A stretch of 31,741 nt of DNA from positions 1 to 31,741 of the forward strand of contig URDJ01000031.1 in the NCBI GenBank assembly GCA_900546615.1, written 5' to 3'. Of the stretch, positions 1 through 6,589 are shown piece after piece (the stretch's first letter is position 1; every line of letters starts with the position of its first letter). The position numbers were made by a program, and so were the translations under genes. Below the pieces are notes generated by a model. That model had not been told where the DNA came from, did no database searches, and saw only the letters and a list, made by a program, of their open reading frames with translations. The DNA is from an uncultured Eubacteriales bacterium (GTDB lineage Bacteria; Bacillota; Clostridia; Oscillospirales; Oscillospiraceae).

Positions 1-10
1 GGTCCACACA

Positions 11-47
11 CCCAATAAAAGCCGCTTTTCTTTGGGGCGCCACTCCC
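11..47. repeat. Dispersed intergenic repeat, copy 1
   Basis: This stretch recurs nearly identically at 23000-23039. Both copies run from CCCA(T)AATAAAAGCC through a CTTT(T)GGGGCG tract to CACTCCC, differing only by small indels. Both lie between genes. The core AAAAG-CCG-CTTTT can form a small stem. Copy 1 continues into a larger hairpin (39-82) that copy 2 lacks. It is probably one member of a genome-wide short repeat family, but two copies in one window are the only direct evidence. Confidence 0.6.
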
Positions 48-82
48 GTTTCTTTTGGCAAGGGCAAAAGAAATGGGGTGGC
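39..82. repeat. Palindromic element upstream of scfA
   Basis: The inner stem is TTTCTTTTG (49-57) with CAAAAGAAA (65-73) around a 7-nt loop. The outer stem pairs GCCAC (39-43) with GTGGC (78-82). No run of T follows on either strand, so it is not a typical terminator. The CCC-TTTCTTT-GGC / GCC-AAGAAA-GGG theme resembles the hairpin at 14417-14465, suggesting a dispersed palindrome family. Confidence 0.5.
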
Positions 83-117
83 ATTATTGCGCTGATCGAC
101 AAAAAGCCAAAACGCTC

Positions 118-146
118 TTGACATCAGGCTCAGGATGTTTTAGTCT
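118..146 (+). promoter_or_regulatory. Candidate promoter of scfA
   Basis: A perfect -35 TTGACA (118-123) is followed at 17 nt by TAGTCT (141-146), which runs into TCTATATAAAT. The -35 is strong and the -10 imperfect; TATATA at 146-151 would give an overlong spacer. The scfA ribosome site (GGAG at 183-186) follows, implying a leader of about 40 nt. Confidence 0.5.
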
Positions 147-194
147 ATATAAATGTAAATCCGTGCTTTGGCACTTATGATTGGAGTATTTGCT

Positions 195-335
195 ATGAAC
201 AGGATTAAGACCCTTGAGACCCGCGACCTCTGCGCCAGCCTGAAAAACGGCGGCTGCGGCGAGTGCCAGACCTCCTGCCAGTCGGCCTGCAAGACCAGCT
301 GCGGCGTCGCCAACCAGCCCTGCGAGAAGAAATAA
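195..335 (+). CDS. scfA: SCIFF ranthipeptide precursor, 46 aa
   Basis: This is a ribosomally made peptide precursor of the SCIFF family (six cysteines in forty-five residues), substrate of the radical SAM protein encoded next. The diagnostic core is visible: CGECQTSC (21-28), QSACKTSC (29-36), then VANQPC (38-43), after a leader beginning MNRIKTLETRDL. The six family cysteines are 21, 24, 28, 32, 36 and 43; an additional Cys13 lies in the leader. In characterised SCIFF systems the maturase links a Cys sulfur to a Thr backbone carbon in the core; T26 and T34 are the candidates here. ATG 195 is chosen because GGAG (183-186) sits 8 nt upstream. A terminator hairpin separates it from the maturase gene. 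The biological role of the mature peptide is not known from sequence. Confidence 0.93.
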   Translation: MNRIKTLETRDLCASLKNGGCGECQTSCQSACKTSCGVANQPCEKK

Positions 336-353
336 TTTGCGCACGCTGTATCC

Positions 354-385
354 GGCGCCGTCTCCCAGCGAGACGGCGCCTTTTT
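354..385 (+). terminator. Intergenic terminator/attenuator scfA-scfB
   Basis: A perfect 11-bp stem GGCGCCGTCTC (354-364) / GAGACGGCGCC (370-380) with a 5-nt loop is followed by TTTTT (381-385). It lies between the peptide gene and its maturase, and no separate promoter is evident before scfB. It therefore probably ends most transcripts after scfA, giving more peptide mRNA than maturase mRNA. Confidence 0.85.
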
Positions 386-410
386 ATGCTCTCTGAAAGG
401 GGTCCTTCCT

Positions 411-1784
411 TTGGTACACCAATACAAGCTGGGCGGCTACGACATCGTCCTCGACACCGCCTCCGGCTCCGTCCACCTCGTGGACGACGTCGCCTACGAC
501 ATCATCGAAATGTACAAGTCCCGCTCCGCAGACGAGATCTGCGCCGCGATATGCGCAAAATACCCCGAGGTCACGCGCGCCGACGTGCTCGAGTGCCTTG
601 ACGACATCGCGGAGCTTGAGCGAAACGGCAAGCTCTTTACCCCCGACGACTATGAGCAGCTCGCGGGAGAGTACAAGGAACGCTCGAGGGTAATAAAGGC
701 CCTCTGCCTCCACGTCGCCCACACCTGCAACCTGAGCTGCGCCTACTGCTTCGCCAGCCAGGGCAAGTACCACGGCGAGAGGGCGCTCATGTCCTTCGAG
801 GTCGGAAAGCGCGCCCTCGACGTCCTCGTCGAAAACTCCGGCACGCGCCGCAATCTCGAGGTCGACTTCTTCGGCGGCGAGCCGCTCATGAACTGGCAGG
901 TCGTCAAGGACCTCGTCGCCTACGCGCGCTCCATCGAAAAGGACGCGGGCAAGAACTTCCGCTTCACCCTCACCACCAACGGCGTGCTGCTCGACGACGA
1001 GGTCACCGAGTTCTGCAACCGCGAGATGCACAACGTCGTGCTCTCCCTCGACGGCCGAAAAGAGGTCAACGACCGCTTCCGCGTCGACGTCGCGGGCAAC
1101 GGCAGCTATGAGCGCATCGTGCCGAACTTCCAGCGCTTCGTCGCAAAGCGCGGCGGCAGGAGCTATTACATGCGCGGCACCTACACGCACTACAACACCG
1201 ACTTCACAAACGACATCTTCCACATGGCCGAACTCGGTTTCACGGAGCTGAGCATGGAGCCGGTCGTCTGCGCGCCCGGCGACCCCTGCGCGCTCACCGA
1301 GGAGGACTTCCCCGTCCTCTGCGAGCAGTACGAACTGCTGGCAAAGGATATGCTCCGCCGCTGGCGCGAGGGCAGGCCCATCACCTTCTACCACTACATG
1401 ATAGACCTCAGGCACGGCCCCTGCATCTACAAGCGCATCACCGGCTGCGGCAGCGGCACGGAGTACATGGCCGTCACCCCCTGGGGCGAGCTGTTCCCCT
1501 GCCACCAGTTCGTCGGCGACCCGAAGTACAGCCTCGGCAACATCTGGGACGGCGTCACGAACACCGCCGCGCAGAACGAGTTCCGCGCCTGCAACGCCTA
1601 CTCCCGCCCCGACTGCAAGGACTGCTGGGCGAGGCTCTACTGCTCCGGCGGCTGCGCGGCCAACAGCTACCACGCCACGGGCAGCATAGGCGGCGTCTAC
1701 GAGTACGGCTGCCGCCTGTTCAAAAAGCGCATCGAGTGCGCCATCATGCTCCAGGCCGCCATGGAAACGGAGAGTGAAGAATGA
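411..1784 (+). CDS. scfB: SCIFF maturase, radical SAM/SPASM protein
   Basis: This enzyme installs thioether (sactionine-type, ranthipeptide) crosslinks in the SCIFF precursor using SAM and iron-sulfur clusters. The N-terminal ~80 residues resemble the PqqD-like recognition region of peptide maturases. The radical SAM motif is CNLSCAYC (Cys106, 110, 113). The C-terminal SPASM-type region contains GCGSG, the Cys of LFPCHQF, then CKDCWARLYCSGGC and a final Cys before LFKKR, enough for two auxiliary clusters. At 457 aa it matches the family length. The start is TTG 411, set by GAAAGGGG at 395-402; no better ATG or GTG lies nearby. It follows the scfA terminator and its last bases overlap the start of the next gene (ATGA). 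Confidence 0.93.
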   Translation: MVHQYKLGGYDIVLDTASGSVHLVDDVAYDIIEMYKSRSADEICAAICAKYPEVTRADVLECLDDIAELERNGKLFTPDDYEQLAGEYKERSRVIKALCLHVAHTCNLSCAYCFASQGKYHGERALMSFEVGKRALDVLVENSGTRRNLEVDFFGGEPLMNWQVVKDLVAYARSIEKDAGKNFRFTLTTNGVLLDDEVTEFCNREMHNVVLSLDGRKEVNDRFRVDVAGNGSYERIVPNFQRFVAKRGGRSYYMRGTYTHYNTDFTNDIFHMAELGFTELSMEPVVCAPGDPCALTEEDFPVLCEQYELLAKDMLRRWREGRPITFYHYMIDLRHGPCIYKRITGCGSGTEYMAVTPWGELFPCHQFVGDPKYSLGNIWDGVTNTAAQNEFRACNAYSRPDCKDCWARLYCSGGCAANSYHATGSIGGVYEYGCRLFKKRIECAIMLQAAMETESEE

Positions 1785-3109
1785 GCACGCCCATCTGCGA
1801 CTTCGTGCGGGGCTACTGCGAGAGCGTCGCCATCCGGCTCCACATGCCGGGGCACAAGGGCGGCGGCGAGCTCGGCTGCGAGGTGCTCGACATCACCGAG
1901 GTGCCCGGCGCGGACGACCTCGCCTGCCCCGAGGGCATCATACTTGAGAGCGAGGAGAACACGACGGAGCTTTTCGGCTCGCGGCACACCTTCTATTCAG
2001 CCGGGGGCAGCTCACAGTGCGTCAAGGCCATGCTCCTCCTCGCCTACATATACCGGCCCGAGGGCGCGACGAACCGTGTCCTCGCCGCACGAAACGCCCA
2101 CAAGAGCTTCCTGCACGGCTGCGCCCTGCTCGGGCTGGAGCCGGTCTGGCTCTACCCCGACGAGCCCTCCCCCCTCTGCTCCTGCCCCGTCTCGCCCGAG
2201 GCGCTCGCACAGGCGCTGGACGCGGGCGAGAGGCCGTTTGCGGTTTACATAACTTCACCGGACTACCTCGGCGGCGTACAGGACACAGCGGCGCTGGCGG
2301 AGGTCTGTCACGCGCGCGGCGTGCCGCTCCTGGTGGACAACGCGCACGGGGCGTATTTGAAGTTCCTCTCCCCTTCCCGCCATCCGCTGGATCTCGGCGC
2401 GGATATGTGCTGCGACTCCGCGCACAAGACCCTGCCTGTGCTGACGGGCGGGGCGTATCTGCACGTCGCGGAGGGCGCTATGGCGCCATATGAGACCGAG
2501 GCGCGGCATTCGCTGGCCGTCTTTGGCTCCTCAAGCCCCTCGTACCTCATCTTGCAGTCGCTCGACCTGTGCGCGGACAGGCTGGACAAGGACTACCCCG
2601 TGCTCATACGCGAGACGGTGCGGCGCGTTGCGGCGCTCTCGCGCGAGCTGGGGCTGATTCCGCCCGAGGGCGACCCGCTGAAGCTGGCCCTCCCCGCCGG
2701 AGACTTCGACTGCACCGGCCCGGAGCTGGCCTCCTGCCTGCGCGACTGGCGCACCGAGGCGGAGTACGTGGATGCCGACTGGGTCGTGCTGATGTTCACG
2801 CCCGGGCTTGGCGAGGGCGCGTATGATACTGTGAGGCGCGCGCTGCCGCGCCGCCGCCCCTCCGAGCGGAGGCCCCGGACTCTGCCGAAGCCGGGCGAAG
2901 TTGTGCTTTCCCCGCGCGAGGCGCTGCTGGCGAGACGCGTTAGCGTGCCGGTCTCGGAGGCCGCGGGCCGCGTGTGCGCCGAGGCCGCGGTGAGCTGCCC
3001 GCCCGCGATACCGATAGCCGTCTGCGGCGAGCGCATAACGCCCGAGGCGGCCGCGCTCATGGAAAAACTGGGCGTGTCGCAGATAAGTGTCGTTGAGGGG
3101 CTTGAATAA
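1781..3109 (+). CDS. Orn/Lys/Arg decarboxylase-like PLP protein
   Basis: This is a fold-type I PLP enzyme of the Orn/Lys/Arg decarboxylase group (the SpeA/YaaO-like short branch). Seen: the N-terminal HMPGHKGG motif (21-28), the PLP lysine in SAHKT (K216), and DNAHGAY (186-192) where the family normally has DEAHGAH. The glycine/serine phosphate-binding loop is SAGGSSQC rather than the usual GST type. At 442 aa it is slightly short, with a reduced C-terminal domain. The ATG overlaps the scfB TGA, so translation is probably coupled. A role in polyamine synthesis is the default family guess, but the changed pocket residues and the link to scfB make the substrate uncertain. Confidence 0.75.
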   Translation: MSTPICDFVRGYCESVAIRLHMPGHKGGGELGCEVLDITEVPGADDLACPEGIILESEENTTELFGSRHTFYSAGGSSQCVKAMLLLAYIYRPEGATNRVLAARNAHKSFLHGCALLGLEPVWLYPDEPSPLCSCPVSPEALAQALDAGERPFAVYITSPDYLGGVQDTAALAEVCHARGVPLLVDNAHGAYLKFLSPSRHPLDLGADMCCDSAHKTLPVLTGGAYLHVAEGAMAPYETEARHSLAVFGSSSPSYLILQSLDLCADRLDKDYPVLIRETVRRVAALSRELGLIPPEGDPLKLALPAGDFDCTGPELASCLRDWRTEAEYVDADWVVLMFTPGLGEGAYDTVRRALPRRRPSERRPRTLPKPGEVVLSPREALLARRVSVPVSEAAGRVCAEAAVSCPPAIPIAVCGERITPEAAALMEKLGVSQISVVEGLE

Positions 3110-3130
3110 GCTCAAACACTGTGGTATTAT
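3102..3130 (+). promoter_or_regulatory. Candidate promoter for 3161-3716 genes
   Basis: TTGAAT (3102-3107), a 17-nt spacer and TATTAT (3125-3130) make a good sigma-A-type promoter. It starts inside the last codons of the decarboxylase-like gene, suggesting the two small genes downstream can be transcribed independently. Confidence 0.6.
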
Positions 3131-3160
3131 GTCAACACAATTCGTCATTGGAGGTCCGCC

Positions 3161-3364
3161 GTGGAAAAGGCAACTGACATCATATTGGTCATCTGCGGGA
3201 CGCTGTTGTGCATAGGCGGGATGTTCTCGGTCGGCAGCACATACAGGTCGGTGCTGGGCATCGGTCTGGGGCTTTTGCTGGTGGTGCTCGGTCTGGTGGA
3301 CAAGGAGCGCATCTGGCCTTTCGGCAAGGGCGGGAAGAACGGCGGCCCGGATGAGGGGGAGTAA
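3161..3364 (+). CDS. Small two-helix membrane protein, 67 aa
   Basis: I do not recognise a named family. The protein has two hydrophobic helices (about residues 7-25 and 31-46) joined by a short SVGSTYR turn. A polar, glycine-rich tail (FGKGGKNGGPDEGE) follows. It is therefore predicted to be an integral membrane hairpin. The start is GTG 3161, preceded by GGAGG (3150-3154) at a good distance. It lies behind its own likely promoter and ends just before the LpdD-like gene, so the two are probably cotranscribed. Confidence 0.7.
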   Translation: MEKATDIILVICGTLLCIGGMFSVGSTYRSVLGIGLGLLLVVLGLVDKERIWPFGKGGKNGGPDEGE

Positions 3365-3365
3365 A

Positions 3366-3716
3366 TTGGAACAGCATACATACACGCGGGAGGCGCTGGG
3401 GTTTCCTATAAACGTGGCGCTTTCGGGCTGTGGGAACGACACGCTGGTAAAGATCACGGGCGGCTGTGCGCCGCATATCGGGAGCGTGAGCGTGGCTTAT
3501 CTCGACAGCGGTGAGCCGGCTCTGCGGACCCTGCTGCTGCCCGGGCACCGGGACGACGTGGTGAGCGACATGTTTGCCGAGGCGATAGCTAAGAAGCTCG
3601 GCGCAACGGTGACTGTGGTCTGCGGCATACACTACGAGGAGCCGGGCAAGGAGGGCATCGAGACCATCCTCGAGCGCACGCGCTCCCTGCTGGACGAGGT
3701 CATAAACAGCATATGA
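3366..3716 (+). CDS. LpdD-like small conserved protein
   Basis: A soluble protein of about 116 aa with the conserved-looking segment ITGGCAPHIGSVSVAYLD and a later GHRDDVVSDMFAEAIAKKLG. From memory this resembles the LpdD-like family (small partners or prenyl-FMN chaperones of UbiD-type decarboxylases), which is also common as a free-standing protein in Firmicutes. No UbiD or UbiX gene is in the window, so the function is unproven. TTG 3366 is preferred because the purine run GAGGGGGAG lies just upstream; an in-frame ATG at 3351 would overlap the previous gene and lacks a clear ribosome site. Confidence 0.55.
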   Translation: MEQHTYTREALGFPINVALSGCGNDTLVKITGGCAPHIGSVSVAYLDSGEPALRTLLLPGHRDDVVSDMFAEAIAKKLGATVTVVCGIHYEEPGKEGIETILERTRSLLDEVINSI

Positions 3717-3718
3717 GA

Positions 3719-3750
3719 CAGAGCGCCGTCCTTTTTGGGGCGGCGCTCTG
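3719..3750. terminator. Hairpin after the LpdD-like gene
   Basis: A perfect 10-bp stem CAGAGCGCCG (3719-3728) / CGGCGCTCTG (3741-3750) encloses a 12-nt loop containing TTTTT. It begins two bases after the upstream stop codon. No T run follows the stem, so termination is possible but not textbook. Confidence 0.45.
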
Positions 3751-3876
3751 GTGTATTCCGCCCCATTCCATTAGAGAAGCGTTTTATGGACTTGCGGTCC
3801 CTCATAAGGTCCTGCGCCCGACCCGCCTCTCCCACTGCCGCGGTTTCGCTTCGGGTTTGGGCAACAGGCAGCCCAT

Positions 3877-4383
3877 ATGGGGCGGCAGGGCCATATAAGG
3901 GTACTGCTGATAGTGATCGTCATTGTCACGGGGCTGTCCGCGCTGGTGACGTTTTGGGATGCGCTCAGCTGTGTGCTGAGGCCGGCGGACGAGGTCGTGT
4001 ACGTGATAGAGGCAGTGGAGATGAGGGCGCGGGAGCGGGCGCTGACGAGTTTTGGGTCGTGCGTCTACAACATCTGCACTGTAATCGCCTTTGTGTTTTG
4101 CATGGGTATGACAAGGAAGATGTCGAAGGACAGGAATCCGTTCAACGCAGAGAACGTGCGCCTGCTGCGGAAGATGGCCTGGCTTTTCGGCCTGACTGCG
4201 GCGGCGTCGCTGGTGTCGAGCGCGGCGTATGCGGTCTCGGCTGGCTACAGCGCAGGGACCGCAGTGCTCTCGGTTTTGATCATGACGGCGCTGCAGCTGG
4301 CGGTGGCGCTGCTGCTGGGCTTTTTGGCAGACGTGTTCGAGTACGGCACAGAGCTGCAGCGGCTCTCGGACGAGACTTTGTGA
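3877..4383 (+). CDS. DUF2975-like membrane protein (copy 1)
   Basis: A polytopic membrane protein of 168 aa with about four hydrophobic segments (roughly residues 8-25, 64-82, 101-122 and 130-152). It has the DUF2975 style: a cytoplasmic loop with KDRNPFNAENVRLLRKMAW between helices 2 and 3. It is followed 12 nt later by a small HTH regulator, the usual partner of this family. A second, divergent copy of the same pair lies at 13550-14246. The start is uncertain: ATG 3877 has only a weak ribosome site, and internal GTG codons follow an AAGGG. The molecular function of DUF2975 proteins is not established; control of, or signalling to, the HTH partner is inferred from pairing only. Confidence 0.65.
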   Translation: MGRQGHIRVLLIVIVIVTGLSALVTFWDALSCVLRPADEVVYVIEAVEMRARERALTSFGSCVYNICTVIAFVFCMGMTRKMSKDRNPFNAENVRLLRKMAWLFGLTAAASLVSSAAYAVSAGYSAGTAVLSVLIMTALQLAVALLLGFLADVFEYGTELQRLSDETL

Positions 4384-4395
4384 GGGTGATGCGGG

Positions 4396-4608
4396 ATGCC
4401 GATAATACTGAGGCTGGACAGGGTCATGGCGGATCGGAAGATGTCCTTAAACGAGCTGTCGGAGCGCGTGGGCATAGCGAACGTGAACCTGTCGAAGATA
4501 AAGACTGGCAAAGTGAGCGCGATCCGCTTTTCGACGCTCGAGGCCATATGCGAGGCGCTGGACTGCCAACCGGGAGACATACTGGAATACAGCCCGCCGC
4601 ATGAGTGA
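4396..4608 (+). CDS. YozG-like XRE-family regulator (copy 1)
   Basis: A 70-aa DNA-binding protein that is almost entirely a helix-turn-helix: MADRKMSLNELSERVGIANV, then NLSKIKTGKVSAIRFSTL and the closing signature CEALDCQPGDILEY. This is the YozG/Cro-type XRE group found beside DUF2975 membrane proteins. It is clearly paralogous to the regulator at 13550-13756, sharing RKMSL, NLS, KTGK, RFSTL and CQPGDILE. It has no sensor domain, so any signal probably comes through the membrane partner (inference). ATG 4396 is preceded by GAGGGTGATG. Confidence 0.85.
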   Translation: MPIILRLDRVMADRKMSLNELSERVGIANVNLSKIKTGKVSAIRFSTLEAICEALDCQPGDILEYSPPHE

Positions 4609-4617
4609 CATTAACAA

Positions 4618-4922
4618 TAAGAGGGAACCCCCGTCGGGGGTTCCCCCTTTCAGCTTGTCGAAGAAGGCACGGCCTTCTTCGACAAAAGGGATTGCACTCC
4701 GCTCCGCGCCTCGGTTGTCCGCCAAAGGCGGACAATTCGACACTCCGCTCCGCGAGAAGTATTTTCGGCGACGTACACGCCGCCGCCGAAAATGATTGAA
4801 TTTTATTTCGCGGCTGCGGCCGCGAAACTCTGCGAGGCTTTTTCGACAGACTGTAAGGGGGAACCCCCGACGGGGGTTCCCCCTTTGACTTTGCCCGCCG
4901 CCTTTTACAAAAGGCGGCGGGC
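4618..4922. repeat. Hairpin-dense intergenic cluster
   Basis: Between the HTH gene and hflX lie six or seven perfect inverted repeats and no believable gene. Stems: 4623-4632/4636-4645 (GGGAACCCCC type, followed by CCTTT); 4655-4668/4672-4685 (14 bp); 4715-4723/4727-4735 (9 bp); 4762-4770/4784-4792 (9 bp); 4806-4814/4819-4827 (9 bp); 4857-4868/4872-4883 (12 bp, the same GGGAACCCCC unit again, followed by TTT); and 4893-4906/4909-4922 (14 bp). The repeated first unit flanks the block like a pair of bookends. The first hairpin can terminate the HTH transcript; the last lies at the 3' end of hflX on the other strand. Confidence 0.8.
4623..4650 (+). terminator. Probable terminator of DUF2975/HTH operon 1
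   Basis: A 10-bp stem GGGAACCCCC / GGGGGTTCCC with a 3-nt loop is followed by CCTTT. It starts 15 nt after the HTH stop codon. The T run is short. The same unit recurs at 4857-4886. Confidence 0.5.
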
Positions 4923-4929
4923 GAAAACT

Positions 4930-6177
4930 TCAGGTTTGGCCGTCGTCCTGCACGTACTCCCGCACGAGCCCCCAAAGCTCGGGTTTCACTACCGCCCGGA
5001 CCGTCACGCCGTCCTCGCCGTAGTCCAACGAGAGCACCGCCGCCTCGCGCCGGAGCGTGTCCGCGATGCCGGCCTTGTCGTAGGGCAGCAGCAGCGTCAC
5101 ACGGCGGCTCTCGCGGCCGAGTATCTCCGCTATCTTCCGCACCAGCTCCGCCGTGCCCTCGCCAGTTTTCGCCGAGATGCACACCGTGTCCTCGCCCCTT
5201 GGCAGCACGCCCAGATACCGGTCGCACTTGTTATACACCCGGATGCACGGCGTCGTGCCCGCGCCCAGCTTCACGATCAGGTCCTCCACGACCTCGATCT
5301 GCCGGGCCATGTCCTCGCTCGAAATGTCGATGACGTGCAGCAGCACGTCCGCATATTGCAGCTCCTCCAGCGTCGCCTTGAACGCCTCCACCAGATGCGT
5401 CGGCAGCTTCCTTATGAAGCCCACAGTGTCCGAGATGAGCGCCTCCTGCGCCTCGTCCAGCTTCAGCCGCCGCGTCGTCGTGTCCAGCGTGTCAAACAGC
5501 CGGTCGTTCGCCGGGATGTCCGAGCCGGTCAGGGTATTCAGCAGCGTCGATTTGCCCGCGTTAGTGTAGCCCACGATGGCCACGACGGGCATGGCGTTGC
5601 GCTCGCGCCGCCTGCGCTGCACGCCGCGCACCTTGCGCACCTGCTCGAGTTCCTCACGCAGCTTCTGTATCTTACGCCGGATGTGGCGGCGGTCGGTCTC
5701 CAGCTGGGTCTCGCCGGGGCCGCGCGTGCCTATGGGCGACGAGCCGCCCGAGGCCGTCTGGCGCACGAGGTGCGTCCACATGCCCGTCAGCCGTGGCAGC
5801 AGGTACTCGTACTGCGCCAGCTCCACCTGCAGCTGGCCCTCGCGCGTCCTGGCCCGCTGCGCGAAGATGTCCAGGATAAGCCCCGAGCGGTCGAGCACCT
5901 TCACGCCCAGCTCCTCGGACAGCACCCGCAGCTGCGAGGGCGACAGCTCATTGTCGAAAGCAGCAAGGTCACAGCCGGAATTTGCGACGATCTCCTTGAG
6001 CTCCGCCACCTTGCCTTCGCCCAGAAACGAGCGCGGGTCGGGCGTCTGCCTCTGCTGCAGCACCACCGCCGCGACCTCGCCGCCCGCGGTGTCCACCAGC
6101 TGGGCCAGCTCCTCCATCGAGACCTCCGTGCTCCGCTCCGCCTCGTCCATCGACGAGGCTGAAAGCCCTGCGAGCAC
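4930..6177 (-). CDS. hflX: GTPase HflX, ribosome-associated
   Basis: HflX is a GTPase that binds the 50S subunit and, in studied bacteria, splits stalled or hibernating ribosomes under stress. Visible: the N-terminal HflX domain with SFLGEGKVAEL (50-60), the glycine-rich linker GSSPIGTRGPGETQLE (145-160), a coiled-coil linker, then the G domain with GYTNAGKS (203-210), DTVGF and NKCD, and a short C-terminal domain. At 415 aa from GTG 6177 it matches the family. AAGGAG lies 6 nt before that GTG, but the open frame extends upstream through residues KKKERA, which look like a normal HflX N-terminus, so the true start is doubtful. It follows rpmE on the same strand after a terminator. Confidence 0.93.
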   Translation of the reverse strand: MLAGLSASSMDEAERSTEVSMEELAQLVDTAGGEVAAVVLQQRQTPDPRSFLGEGKVAELKEIVANSGCDLAAFDNELSPSQLRVLSEELGVKVLDRSGLILDIFAQRARTREGQLQVELAQYEYLLPRLTGMWTHLVRQTASGGSSPIGTRGPGETQLETDRRHIRRKIQKLREELEQVRKVRGVQRRRRERNAMPVVAIVGYTNAGKSTLLNTLTGSDIPANDRLFDTLDTTTRRLKLDEAQEALISDTVGFIRKLPTHLVEAFKATLEELQYADVLLHVIDISSEDMARQIEVVEDLIVKLGAGTTPCIRVYNKCDRYLGVLPRGEDTVCISAKTGEGTAELVRKIAEILGRESRRVTLLLPYDKAGIADTLRREAAVLSLDYGEDGVTVRAVVKPELWGLVREYVQDDGQT

Positions 6178-6228
6178 CGCGCGCTCCTTCTTCTTCGCCG
6201 TATCGTTTATATCCTATCCCTCATTTCC

Positions 6229-6266
6229 AAAAAATAAAAAGCCGCCGCGCATAGTGCGTGACGGCT
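6229..6266 (-). terminator. Rho-independent terminator of rpmE
   Basis: On the minus strand, AGCCGTCACGC / GCGCGGCGGCT (stem 6266-6256 with 6250-6240, one mismatch and one wobble) is followed by TTTTTATTTTTT. It lies between rpmE and hflX and may end most rpmE transcripts. Confidence 0.85.
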
Positions 6267-6278
6267 TGAGTATGGCAA

Positions 6279-6479
6279 TTATTTGATACCGTACTTCTTG
6301 TTGAACTTATCGACGCGGCCGCTGGTGTCCACGAGCTTCTGCTTGCCGGTGTAGAACGGGTGGCACTTGGAGCAGATCTCAACGGTGATGTTCTCCTTCG
6401 TGGAGCCGGTCTCGATAACGTTGCCGCAGGCGCACCTGATGGTGGTCTTATAATATTTCGGATGGATGCCTTCCTTCAT
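6279..6479 (-). CDS. rpmE: 50S ribosomal protein L31 (zinc type)
   Basis: A small large-subunit ribosomal protein that helps bridge the two subunits. The 66-aa sequence [10 protein letters not shown]... carries the zinc ligands Cys16, Cys18, Cys36 and Cys39 (CAC and CSKC), marking it as the zinc-containing form rather than the zinc-free paralogue. It ends with the typical [16 protein letters not shown] 6479 follows GAGGTGAAGGA. It has its own promoter just upstream and a terminator downstream, so it is largely monocistronic between sigF and hflX. Confidence 0.97.
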   Translation of the reverse strand: MKEGIHPKYYKTTIRCACGNVIETGSTKENITVEICSKCHPFYTGKQKLVDTSGRVDKFNKKYGIK

Positions 6480-6543
6480 TTTCCTTCACCTCAACAATGG
6501 GCTGTCTTGAGCATGTCCCACATGGTTACAAGACGCAAATGTG

Positions 6544-6572
6544 ATTGTAGCACAGGAAAACCTCCATTGCAA
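6544..6572 (-). promoter_or_regulatory. rpmE promoter
   Basis: On the minus strand TTGCAA (6572-6567), a 17-nt spacer and TACAAT (6549-6544) form a good sigma-A promoter. A leader of about 60 nt follows, with a small CATGT-GGG-ACATG hairpin. No Zur box was recognised. Confidence 0.7.
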
Positions 6573-6589
6573 GAGCTTTTTACACTTTT

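Noticed and set aside
384..1673. Minus-strand open frame (429 codons) opposite scfB
   Set aside because: Val/Ala/Asp-rich antisense frame; scfB carries the radical SAM and SPASM cysteines.
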